Shown here: piece after piece, positions 27,510 through 35,275 of the stretch | How positions within the stretch are numbered: the first letter of the stretch is position 1 | Layout: each line of letters starts with the position of its first letter | Origin: Nostocales cyanobacterium | Lineage (GTDB): Bacteria > Cyanobacteriota > Cyanobacteriia > Cyanobacteriales > Nostocaceae | Reading direction: 5' to 3' | DNA length: 42,430 nucleotides | Assembly: GCA_004292695.1 (NCBI GenBank) | Contig: RDXV01000023.1 | Span: 1-42,430 of the forward strand | Notes under the pieces: generated by a model | Told to the model about the DNA's origin: nothing | Databases searched by the model: none | What the model saw: only the letters and a program-made list of their open reading frames with translations | Made by a program: the position numbers and the translations under genes

Positions 27510-27519
27510 ATTCAGTATT

Positions 27520-27602
27520 TAGGGAATAGGGAATAGGGAATGGGGAATAGGGAATCATTCATTTTTTACCCAGTCACCAGTCCCCAGTCCCCAGTCACCT
27601 CT
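27520..27602. repeat. AGGGAAT and AGTCCCC/AGTCACC heptamer arrays
   Basis: About five AGGGAAT-type units (27518-27555) and about four CAGTCCC/CAGTCAC units (27571-27599) fill the gap between the aminotransferase stop and the crcB start. Confidence 0.8.
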
Positions 27603-27603
27603 C

Positions 27604-28752
27604 CTAACTTAAACAATCTTTTAAGGCATAAATTACTTTATCTTGTTGTTCCTGGGTGAGTTCTGGGAACATTGGTAAAGATATGACTTGATGAGATGCT
27701 TGTTCAGATATTGGTAGTTGTCCTGGCTGATAACCAAGAGTTTTGTATACTGGCTGTAAGTGTAGAGGTAGGGGGTAGTATAGCATGGTGCTAATTCCTT
27801 GATCTTGGAGTTGTGTTCTTACCCAGTCTCGATATTTAGAGGTTGCACCGTTTCGTTCTTCACTGGAAACGCGGATAGTATATTGATTCCAAACAGCTTC
27901 TCCCCCTAATAATTCTTGGGGGGGGATAATACCGGGAATTTGACTCAGGTGTTGATAGTAGTAAGTAGCTATTTGTTGTCTGTTTTTGTTCCAGATGTCT
28001 AAATAACGGAGTTTAATCTGTAAAATTACCGCTTGAATGGCATCTAAACGACTGTTAACTCCGATTTCTTCATGAATATATCTGATTTTGCTGCCATGTT
28101 CTCTAAATATTCTTAGTTTAGCGGCGATCGCACTATCGTTAGTGGTAATTGCACCCCCATCACCGCAACCCCCAAGGTTTTTGGTAGGGTAAAAACTAAA
28201 ACATCCAATATGACCAATACTACCAACTTTCTGATTTTCCCAACTTGCACCGGTGGCTTGAGCGCAATCTTCAATTACTGCTAAATTATGAGATTGGGCG
28301 ATCGCCATCAAAGCTGTCATATCCACAGGTAAACCAAATAGATGCACTGGAATAATAGCCTTAGTTTTCGGTGTAATAGCTGACGCTATTTGGGTAACAT
28401 CCAAATTAAAGGTAGTAGCATCAATATCAACAAAAACAGGAGTTGCACCCACAGCACTAATGACTTCAGTGGTAGCAAAAAAGGAAAAAGGTGTAGTAAT
28501 AACTTCATCCCCTGTACCTATATCTAAAGCACGTAAAGCCAGATATAAAGCATCAGTACCGGAATTACAAGCAACACATTCACTCACACCATGATAAGCT
28601 GCAAACTGTTGTTCAAAATCTTCTACCGCTGGACCACCGATATAACGGCCAGAACTGAGAACTTCTAAAACAGCACTACTTACTTCGGCAGCGAGGGCGG
28701 CATATTGCTGTTTAATATCAAATGCAGGAACGGAATTTACACTTTGGATCAT
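27604..28752 (-). CDS. DegT/DnrJ/EryC1-family PLP aminotransferase
   Basis: 382 aa. Fold-type I PLP enzyme of the sugar aminotransferase family: CNSGTDALYLALRAL (62-76, phosphate binding), IEDCAQATGA (160-169, with D162 for the PLP ring nitrogen) and the Schiff-base Lys K191 in SFYPTKNLGG. These enzymes transaminate nucleotide-linked keto-sugars for lipopolysaccharide, exopolysaccharide or glycosylation. The catalytic residues are intact. No sugar-pathway neighbour is present in the window, so the exact product cannot be named. Confidence 0.92.
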   Translation of the reverse strand: MIQSVNSVPAFDIKQQYAALAAEVSSAVLEVLSSGRYIGGPAVEDFEQQFAAYHGVSECVACNSGTDALYLALRALDIGTGDEVITTPFSFFATTEVISAVGATPVFVDIDATTFNLDVTQIASAITPKTKAIIPVHLFGLPVDMTALMAIAQSHNLAVIEDCAQATGASWENQKVGSIGHIGCFSFYPTKNLGGCGDGGAITTNDSAIAAKLRIFREHGSKIRYIHEEIGVNSRLDAIQAVILQIKLRYLDIWNKNRQQIATYYYQHLSQIPGIIPPQELLGGEAVWNQYTIRVSSEERNGATSKYRDWVRTQLQDQGISTMLYYPLPLHLQPVYKTLGYQPGQLPISEQASHQVISLPMFPELTQEQQDKVIYALKDCLS

Positions 28753-28881
28753 AGTTCTTTTTTTATCGGAAAATTCAAAAGATACCCTGTTATGGGTGAG
28801 ATTGACTTTCTCAAGTTTGAATTTTTTAATTATTGGTGTATGGGTTGTTTTTAGTAGGATATCGCAGGATTTAGATAAACT

Positions 28882-29658
28882 ATGGCAGATTTAGTGAAAT
28901 TGGATAGTGTAGATTTAGTTTTGACTGTGGCTTTAATGGCGATCGCCATTGGTTTATCTATCTGGGAAAATTTAGGAATAGCATTAAACCTAGCTATCGC
29001 CACCTTTAGAACCATCCTCCAACTGATAGTTTTAGGATATGTCTTAGAATTCATTTTTGCTATTGATAATATTTGGGCAGTTTTGAGCATTTTAACAATC
29101 ATGCTCACAATTAGCGCGATTGTTACACGAAACCGTATCAGTCAAAAAATTCCTCTGTTATTACCTATAATTTGGGTATCTATTTTTATCAGTACATCTT
29201 TAATTTTGGTTTATACCAACGTTCTAATTATTCAACCTGAGCGATGGTATGAACCACGTTATTTAATTCCCTTGGGTAGTATATTAATTGCCAATGGGAT
29301 GAATGCAGCCACCATAGCAGCACAAAAGCTAGTTAGCTCCATTAATCAATTCCCCACAGAAATAGAAACTCATCTGAGTTTAGGGGCAACACCAGAACAA
29401 GCCATAAAAAAATATCGTCAAGAAGCGGTTAAAGCTGCATTTATGCCTACCCTAAATCAAATGATGCTTATTGGTATGGTGACAATACCTACTTTTACCA
29501 GTGGACAATTATTAGCTGGAGTCCCCACTTTGGACGCTGTATCTTATAACATTTTAGTAATGTTTATGGTCGCTGTAGTAAATCTAATCACGACCATTTT
29601 CCTTACCAAAACACTATACCGTCAGTTTTTTAATCATGCCATGCAATTGGTGAAGTAG
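28882..29658 (+). CDS. fetB: FetB/UPF0014-type ABC permease
   Basis: 258 aa with about six or seven TM helices. Matches the FetB (YbbM) family: ENLGIALNLAIATFRTILQLIVLGYVL near the N-terminus, PLGSILIANGMNAATIAA, and LSLGATPEQAIKKYRQEAVKAAFMPTLNQMM, which holds the EAA-like loop contacting the ATPase. In E. coli FetAB exports iron and protects from oxidative stress. No FetA ATPase gene is adjacent, so the partner must be elsewhere. The ATG at 28882 is the natural start. A 20-bp palindrome lies just downstream. Confidence 0.87.
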   Translation: MADLVKLDSVDLVLTVALMAIAIGLSIWENLGIALNLAIATFRTILQLIVLGYVLEFIFAIDNIWAVLSILTIMLTISAIVTRNRISQKIPLLLPIIWVSIFISTSLILVYTNVLIIQPERWYEPRYLIPLGSILIANGMNAATIAAQKLVSSINQFPTEIETHLSLGATPEQAIKKYRQEAVKAAFMPTLNQMMLIGMVTIPTFTSGQLLAGVPTLDAVSYNILVMFMVAVVNLITTIFLTKTLYRQFFNHAMQLVK

Positions 29659-29659
29659 A

Positions 29660-29710
29660 TAGGAGTCAGGAGGGGCGAACGGCCGTTCGCCCGTACAGGA
29701 GTCAGGAGAA
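29660..29710. repeat. AGGAGTC array split by a perfect 20-bp palindrome
   Basis: GGGCGAACGGCCGTTCGCCC (29673-29692) is a perfect palindrome. It sits between AGGAGTCAGGAG on the left (29661-29672) and CAGGAGTCAGGAG on the right (29696-29708), as if inserted into a heptamer array. It could also serve as 3' hairpin for fetB. Confidence 0.85.
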
Positions 29711-29720
29711 AAGTCCATTC

Positions 29721-29915
29721 TCAATTCTCCATTCTGTCGTAAGTTGATGTCACATTGGGAAGTCTAGCTTGTTCCCAGCTCTGAAAGACCGTGTGAAAAC
29801 CACTCACAATCATATAAGCACTAAAAGTCAACAAAGAAATATATGTAATAATCCTAATCTTACGTTCTATTTGTTGGCTTCGATCAATGGTTTTTTCATT
29901 CTCTGAGTTTTTCAT
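29721..29915 (-). CDS. Small single-TM protein of unknown function
   Basis: 64 aa from the ATG at 29915. The frame is open to 30011, but the extra 32 residues are coded by DNA resembling the GCTTCGC-type repeats, so I prefer the internal start. Charged N-terminus (KNSENEKTIDRSQQIERK), one membrane helix (IITYISLLTFSAYMIVSGF) and a short polar tail ending VTSTYDRMEN. No Shine-Dalgarno. It reads as a plausible small membrane protein; no family recognised. Confidence 0.5.
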   Translation of the reverse strand: MKNSENEKTIDRSQQIERKIRIITYISLLTFSAYMIVSGFHTVFQSWEQARLPNVTSTYDRMEN

Positions 29916-30011
29916 AAAAATATATGCGCTTCGCTTAATAATACAAAACGGCGACTTCTCCCTAATAGTTATCAGAATACCCACAATTACATACAAACTA
30001 TCAATGAACAA

Positions 30012-30655
30012 GCCCTAACTTGATTGATTACACATAGGCAATTATAGTTATTTTTTTGACCTATTAAAGTTAGATACCGAAAAATTACTTAAATCTTAAC
30101 TAACTATTAATTAGGACTTGCAGTTCGCGTAGCGTGCCGTCAGGCATATAAATGTAAAACCTAGATAAATCAAAGGGTAGAGAGTGATAAAGAGGAAAAA
30201 AACTGCCAGAATTTTGAAAGTTATACCTGAAAAAACCGTGAATTTTGGGACTAAGAAATCCAAAAATTTAGGGATGACAGATAGCTGAAACTATTCCCTA
30301 TTCCCTATTCCCTATTCCCTATTCCCTATTAAGAGCCTCAACGAACAGAGTTTTTCAGCAAACCCTAATTAAATAATAATTGATAATTTTGATAATTGAT
30401 TGTACATTTATTGTGGTAAACTGTTAAGTGAATGAAAATTCAAATAATCAAGTTAGACCTGGCGTGAATTGTGTGGTAGGGATTACCGAACAAAATTAAG
30501 TTCACCACTAACTGACAACGTAAAATATGGTAAACTAAATAAGTTAAGACTAGCTTTACCAAAAAAAAGACCAACGCGCCAGTAACAATAGCTAACTGGA
30601 AAGCAGTTTTAATAAAGCATTTACTCTAATAAAATCTGAAGTACATAGATATTTT
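30012..30655. other. 644-bp intergenic region with repeats
   Basis: No gene. GCGTAGCGTGCC-type repeat at 30126-30140, about five CCCTATT heptamers at 30293-30330, and the dispersed word TTTTTCAGCAAACCCTAA at about 30352. The last ~200 bp should hold the promoter of the DUF4327 gene. Confidence 0.6.
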
Positions 30656-30874
30656 ATGACTCAACAAGTGATTCACCCTATGGTGAAATTGCAGCGAAAT
30701 GTGCAATCACTCGTAGAATCCAACATAATTAAGACAACGGATAGCATCTGGAAAATTGCCTTACTCTATGGCGATGACTGGCAGCACTGGAAACAAGAAC
30801 TACTAGATTTTGGTTTTAGTATGCAAGATCCCATCGGGGATTTATTGGTAGTCGAAAATTGGGACGAGGATTAA
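30656..30874 (+). CDS. DUF4327-type small cyanobacterial protein
   Basis: 72 aa. The sequence MVKLQRNVQSLVESNIIKTTDSIWKIALLYGDDWQHWKQEL..., ending DLLVVENWDED, matches, as I recall it, a short cyanobacteria-specific family (DUF4327) of unknown role. Soluble, mostly helical, acidic C-terminus. Convergent with the kinase gene that follows. Confidence 0.8.
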   Translation: MTQQVIHPMVKLQRNVQSLVESNIIKTTDSIWKIALLYGDDWQHWKQELLDFGFSMQDPIGDLLVVENWDED

Positions 30875-30911
30875 ACACCAAGAACAAAAACAAAGGACTG
30901 AAATATGGGGT

Positions 30912-30938
30912 GGGTGATGTACCCATTACCCATCACCC
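30912..30938. terminator. Possible bidirectional hairpin between convergent genes
   Basis: GGGTGATG (30912-30919) pairs with CATCACCC (30931-30938). The right arm overlaps the stop codon of the kinase gene. The sequence is made of CCCATTA/CCCATCA heptamers, so it may be a repeat by-product. Confidence 0.35.
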
Positions 30939-32186
30939 ATGAGCAGCAGACATCAAAGCCTTAGCCAACTCCTGGGCTGTTTGATAGCGATCGCGTGGTA
31001 TAGGTTCAGTAACACGTTCGATCACTGCCCGTAGATCAGGGGTAATAGTCGGTATATTTCTCAATTCAAAGCAGAAACCCTTGCCTCGTTGCCGCATGAA
31101 TTTTAGTGGGCTTTGCCCAGTTAACAGATATACAAGTGTTGGACCAATTGCATATAAATCAGATTGTGTCAGAGGTTGTCCCCTTTCTTGTTCAGGAGCG
31201 CAGTAACCCTCTGCGCCTATTCTAGTTCCTGCTTTTTCTGGGGTTGTTCCTATTTCTTTGACTGCACCAAAATCTAAAACAACAATTCGGTTATTGGCAT
31301 TTCTCACCATCAGATTAGCTGGTTTAATATCCCGATGAATTAAAGGTTGTTCTTGGTTATGGAGATAATCTAGGATATCACAGGTTTGAACCATCCAAGA
31401 GATTGCTTGATGGGGTGTAACAGGTCCGGTACTTTGTATCCGCTTTTCCAAATCTTGACCGTGAATTAACTCCATAGCCAAGTATTTTTTACCACCTTCC
31501 ACAAAAAAATCATAATATTTGGGAACGCCTGGATCATGGAGAGATTTGAGAGTATTTGCCTCTCGTTCAAATAATTCTCTGGCTTTGGCAATTTTCGCCA
31601 TATCAGCATTCATTTGTTTAAGTACCAGGAGTTGGGGTGTTCCCGTAGTTTTTCCGGTAGCATCCCAAGCGAGGTAGGTTGTACCCATACCTCCTTGTCC
31701 CAGAACTCGTAAAATTTGATAATGACGAATACCCTTGAGGACAGTTATCGGTTGACCACAATGGATACAAAAAATATTATTGGGAGAGTTACCCTCATGT
31801 TGACAAGGGGAAATATTTGACTTAGTTTCCTGGTTTTTGGGTGTCCAAGGGGAAATAGTAGGTTCAGAGATATCCTCAAGCTGAAATTTCAGTATTGGTC
31901 CACCTTGTGCTAGTTGCAACAAAGAATTATCAGGAATTGTACTTTTAGTGATCAGAGTACCATTGAGAAAAGTACCGTTTGTACCTTGGCTGATCACCTG
32001 CCACACATCACCTTTGTTACCTCCAGTTAACTGCTTGAGTTCCAGATGATACCGAGAAACTAAATTATCATTTAAAACCACGTGATTATCAACCGCGCGG
32101 CCGATGCGGATCACGGTAGACATTTCAAAACACCACTGCCGAACGGGTGTTTTATAATGTTGGTCTAGTAGGGTCAAAGTAACCAC
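30933..32186 (-). CDS. FHA - zinc ribbon - Ser/Thr protein kinase
   Basis: 417 aa. FHA domain at about 5-103 (IGRAVDNHVVLND, SRYH, GTNGTFLNG), which binds phosphothreonine. A small Cys/His cluster follows (C128, H130, C140, C143). The Hanks-type kinase domain covers about 156-415: GQGGMG loop, K190, E209, HRDIKPAN (284-291), DFG at 305-307 and APEQE. All catalytic residues are present. Start is a GTG at 32186 by this frame. It lies 30 bp downstream of the PP2C gene on the same strand, so kinase and phosphatase are likely co-expressed and act on the same substrates. No TM helix, so it is cytosolic. Confidence 0.92.
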   Translation of the reverse strand: MVTLTLLDQHYKTPVRQWCFEMSTVIRIGRAVDNHVVLNDNLVSRYHLELKQLTGGNKGDVWQVISQGTNGTFLNGTLITKSTIPDNSLLQLAQGGPILKFQLEDISEPTISPWTPKNQETKSNISPCQHEGNSPNNIFCIHCGQPITVLKGIRHYQILRVLGQGGMGTTYLAWDATGKTTGTPQLLVLKQMNADMAKIAKARELFEREANTLKSLHDPGVPKYYDFFVEGGKKYLAMELIHGQDLEKRIQSTGPVTPHQAISWMVQTCDILDYLHNQEQPLIHRDIKPANLMVRNANNRIVVLDFGAVKEIGTTPEKAGTRIGAEGYCAPEQERGQPLTQSDLYAIGPTLVYLLTGQSPLKFMRQRGKGFCFELRNIPTITPDLRAVIERVTEPIPRDRYQTAQELAKALMSAAHG

Positions 32187-32216
32187 AAGAAAGCCTAAAT
32201 AATTAGTAGTTTATTG

Positions 32217-34133
32217 TCAAATTTGCTGATTAGGAGAAACCTTTAAACGAATGAGTATACCTGTAATGTTATCGTGACCATTGTATTCATTTGCTAGATC
32301 AATCAATTCACTTAAACCTGATTCCAGATTAGAACCAGAATTCAGTAGAGGAGCTAAATGGGTTTGGTAATTCTGTTCTACTAAATCATTGTCTGATAAA
32401 CCGTCCGAAACTAACAACAATAAAGTATCTTCCCTAATTTCCAAAAAATCTACTTCCGGGTGGACAAAGTTTATATCCCTTGGACCGAGTGCTTGGGTGA
32501 GTTGATAAGCGTCTGGTCTTTGATAAGCAATACTTGGTTCTACACCTTTAGCAATTTCCCGCTGTCCAACTTCGTGATCTACTGTCATTTGTTGTAGTCC
32601 GAATTTGCGAGTAAAACGATATAGACGACTATCTCCTACATGAGTGAATGCTAATTTAGTGTTTTGCACTAGCAACATCACTAGAGTAGTACCCATACGG
32701 CCAACACCGGAACGAGAACCTTTCTGGTTGAGATCATAAATTGCTTGGTTAGCTAATAAAACTCCCTTTTTGATAGTGTCTGCTGAAGGTAATTCCTCAT
32801 CATCAGTCCAGTTTTCTTTAAAGTATTCTTTGAGGGTGTTTACTGCTAATTCACTAGCTACTTCTCCCCCTGCGTGTCCACCCATACCATCGCAGAGAAT
32901 ATACAAACCCTTACCTTGTACATAACGTTTTCTGGGTAGTTCTAATTTGCGTTCAATACTTTCTATACCAAAATAGTCTTCGTTGTGATCTCTCTGTTTA
33001 CCTACATCTGTACGTCCTGTATCTTCTAAACTCCTTAATTGCATGGAGAGGATGATAGTGGGTGTGTCTTCATTTTTTTCCATGCTGCTCCAGTCTTCAT
33101 CTTGTAGTATTGTCACAGAAGAGGGATTTTGTATTTGTGTGGTAGATGTAGATACTGTTGTTGAGGAAGGCTGTAGTTCTGTGGCTATTTCTTCTAACCT
33201 TGTTTTCAATTCTTCTATGGTGCTAATTTTATCTGTTTCTAAGTCTGTTAACATCTGCACCATTGAACCTAGTTCAGTCCGTTGAGACTGTTTACACAAG
33301 CTGTACCATAAACGCCCCAGGGCTTTAACTCCTATTGTGTTTGTGGGTGAGTTATCTGTGGATGTAGCTGTGTATAATCTTTTCAATCCTAGTGTTTGGT
33401 CATCATCTAAACATAAATTTGAGATGTTCAATAAGCTATGACGGCAATTGACTGTATCTAAAATATTCCATAGCTGTACCATTTGATAACACCAGTGTAG
33501 GCGCTGTAAGGGGTGAGTGTTTTGATCTTGCCATCCATCTAGTAATGACTGCCAGTGATTACGGTCTTCTATTAAGACGAATTGTATATTATCTTGCTGC
33601 CAAGCATCGTGAATTACGGGAATAGCTGGGGGTATTTCATCCTGTAATTTTACGTAAGCCTGTGCTAATTTTGGTATGCCAATTACACTTAATGAAGGGA
33701 TGACTAAACCCTGTGGTTGATTTTCCTTTATCGCTTCTAGGGGTGAAATTTGGAAAGGTTGACAATCTAAAACGCTGACGATAAATTGAGTGTTACCAGG
33801 TAGACTTTCGGCATTAGATAAGGGTTCTAGGAGTTGATAGCGTTTACCCCTGTCTATAAATGAACCAATATTTAGCTTGGCGAGGTAGTCTTGTCCTGCT
33901 TTTGCTTGTAGTAGTTTTTCGTCTTCAACTGGTACGTGTTCGAGTTGGTTTTGTGTAATAATTGCTAACCAAAGAGTGCCGCTTTCCGCACCACATTCTT
34001 TACAGTAGCGAGTGTTAAAAGAAACATCTGCACCACATTTAGGACAGGTTTTGTTAGTCAAGGATGTGCCGCAACTCTGACAAAACTTGTTGTCATTAGG
34101 GTTTTCAAATTTGCAATCAGGGCAAATTAGCAT
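32217..34133 (-). CDS. Zinc ribbon - pseudokinase-like - PP2C phosphatase
   Basis: 638 aa. Two zinc ribbons at the N-terminus (CPDC...CQSC at 4-21; CPKC...CKEC at 30-47). Residues ~95-290 look like a degenerate kinase: RYQLLEPL entry, FVLIEDRNHWQSLLDG at the hinge, HSLLNISNLCLDDDQTLGLKRL where HRD and DFG should be, and KALGRLWYSLC. A Ser/Thr-rich linker follows. The PP2C domain (about 372-632) has its metal ligands: D382/E385/D386, DGMGG (D415), VSDG (D577) and D621-N622. It should dephosphorylate Ser/Thr. It is paired with the FHA kinase gene just downstream. The pseudokinase reading is inference. Confidence 0.9.
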   Translation of the reverse strand: MLICPDCKFENPNDNKFCQSCGTSLTNKTCPKCGADVSFNTRYCKECGAESGTLWLAIITQNQLEHVPVEDEKLLQAKAGQDYLAKLNIGSFIDRGKRYQLLEPLSNAESLPGNTQFIVSVLDCQPFQISPLEAIKENQPQGLVIPSLSVIGIPKLAQAYVKLQDEIPPAIPVIHDAWQQDNIQFVLIEDRNHWQSLLDGWQDQNTHPLQRLHWCYQMVQLWNILDTVNCRHSLLNISNLCLDDDQTLGLKRLYTATSTDNSPTNTIGVKALGRLWYSLCKQSQRTELGSMVQMLTDLETDKISTIEELKTRLEEIATELQPSSTTVSTSTTQIQNPSSVTILQDEDWSSMEKNEDTPTIILSMQLRSLEDTGRTDVGKQRDHNEDYFGIESIERKLELPRKRYVQGKGLYILCDGMGGHAGGEVASELAVNTLKEYFKENWTDDEELPSADTIKKGVLLANQAIYDLNQKGSRSGVGRMGTTLVMLLVQNTKLAFTHVGDSRLYRFTRKFGLQQMTVDHEVGQREIAKGVEPSIAYQRPDAYQLTQALGPRDINFVHPEVDFLEIREDTLLLLVSDGLSDNDLVEQNYQTHLAPLLNSGSNLESGLSELIDLANEYNGHDNITGILIRLKVSPNQQI

Positions 34134-34449
34134 AGTAGAAATTCCTTGGTTGTGGTTCTAAGATGCTTCTAGCCTTTACTGTTCCCAGTGTCACATTTAG
34201 CAACCCCTGATGACAGAGGATAGATAGTAAATTGTACATTTATCCCAGAAGATCGGGAATAGAAAAATTTTGACTCACTCCCCCTGGCAAATAGAGATGG
34301 AGGGGAAAGTAAATTTTATACCATATAAACCATATAAATTGACAGGTAATGATCAAAAATAAAAAACAAAGATTTGTAGGTTTGTCACTCCTAACTCATA
34401 AAACCTTAAACCTGTGTAGTGTGGTAAATTCCGGAGTTTTAGATTTTTT
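34134..34449. other. 316-bp intergenic region
   Basis: Nothing convincing seen: no repeat array, RNA gene or strong hairpin. It should contain the promoter of the PP2C-kinase unit only if that reads from outside; both flanking genes are on the minus strand. Confidence 0.4.
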
Positions 34450-35034
34450 TTAACTCATTTTTTTTAACTCTTGGATCTCTGAAGGTGTGAGAGTACGCCA
34501 TTCACCTAATCCTAAACCATCTAATTTTAAGTGAGCTATACTGACTCTAATTAGGCGTAAGGTGGGGAAACCTACGGCGGCTGTCATCCTTCTTACTTGA
34601 CGGTTTTTACCTTCGGTAAGGGTCATTTCTAGCCATGCTGTGGGGACGTTTTTTCTGTACCTGATGGGAGGCTGGCGATCGCCAACTATGGGTTCTTCTA
34701 AAAATAGCTTAACTTGGGCAGGACGGGTACAATAATCTTTAATTTCTACCCCAGTACATAATTTTTGGATCGCTTGGGTATCAGGAATACGTTCTACTTG
34801 TACCCAATATGTCCGTTTATGGCCGAAGCGGGGGTTAGCAAGGCGATTTTGCATTCTACCATCGTTGGTTAATAACATCAACCCTTCACTATCCCAGTCT
34901 AAACGTCCAACGGGGTAAATGTCGGGAATGTTTATATATTCTTTCAGGGTGATGTGTTTGGGTGACTCTTGGGTAAATTGACTTAAAACGCCGTAGGGTT
35001 TATGGAAGATGATGTATTTAAAGTTATTGGGCAT
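34450..35034 (-). CDS. Pseudouridine synthase, RsuA/RluE family
   Basis: 194 aa from the ATG at 35034 ([20 protein letters not shown]). The frame stays open to 35160, but the added residues are a CPMPNAQ heptapeptide repeat written by a GGGCATT array, so they are not part of the family. Catalytic motif [17 protein letters not shown] (the first Asp is the nucleophile) and C-terminal [24 protein letters not shown]. There is no S4 domain, as in RluE, which modifies 23S rRNA near position 2457 in E. coli. The start codon itself lies within the last unit of the array and no Shine-Dalgarno is visible. Confidence 0.92.
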   Translation of the reverse strand: MPNNFKYIIFHKPYGVLSQFTQESPKHITLKEYINIPDIYPVGRLDWDSEGLMLLTNDGRMQNRLANPRFGHKRTYWVQVERIPDTQAIQKLCTGVEIKDYCTRPAQVKLFLEEPIVGDRQPPIRYRKNVPTAWLEMTLTEGKNRQVRRMTAAVGFPTLRLIRVSIAHLKLDGLGLGEWRTLTPSEIQELKKMS

Positions 35035-35126
35035 TGGGCATTGGGCATTGGGCATTGGGCATTGGGCATTGGGCATTGGGCATTGGGCATTGGGCATTGG
35101 GCATGGGGCATGGGGCATGGGGCATG
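35029..35126. repeat. GGGCATT/GGGCATG heptamer array, 14 units
   Basis: Ten perfect GGGCATT units (35029-35098) followed by four GGGCATG units (35099-35126). The array covers the translation start of the pseudouridine synthase gene on the minus strand, where each 21 bp reads CPMPNAQ and offers several in-frame ATGs. Confidence 0.97.
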
Positions 35127-35164
35127 GGAAATAAAGCAAAAACTGCCGAATTACCGCCAAATTA

Positions 35165-35216
35165 CCGCCAGGGAATAAATTCCCTGTCTAATAGCTAAAG
35201 TCGGTTAAAACCGACT
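35165..35216 (+). repeat. 52-bp double-palindrome repeat, copy 1
   Basis: Starts CCGCCAGGGAA and ends AACCGACT. Contains two perfect hairpins: CAGGGAATAAATTCCCTG and AGTCGGTTAAAACCGACT, separated by TCTAATAGCTA. Other copies: 38717-38768 (opposite orientation, one mismatch in the linker) and 39028-39079 (same orientation). Confidence 0.95.
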
Positions 35217-35243
35217 ACTACCATCAATTCTAAATTCTCTTCA

Positions 35244-35275
35244 TTCTTCATTCTAAATTCTAAATTCTAAATTCT
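35244..35275. repeat. AAATTCT heptamer array
   Basis: About three to four units of AAATTCT directly abutting the stop codon of the DUF499 gene. The same unit abuts the end of the DUF1156 gene (39086-39118). Confidence 0.8.

Noticed and set aside
27510-27600. Fluoride riboswitch upstream of crcB
   Set aside because: The leader consists of heptamer repeats and shows no crcB-motif structure that I can recognise.
35035-35160. 42-residue N-terminal extension of the pseudouridine synthase
   Set aside because: It is the translated GGGCATT/GGGCATG array plus short flanking sequence and lies outside the family's conserved region.
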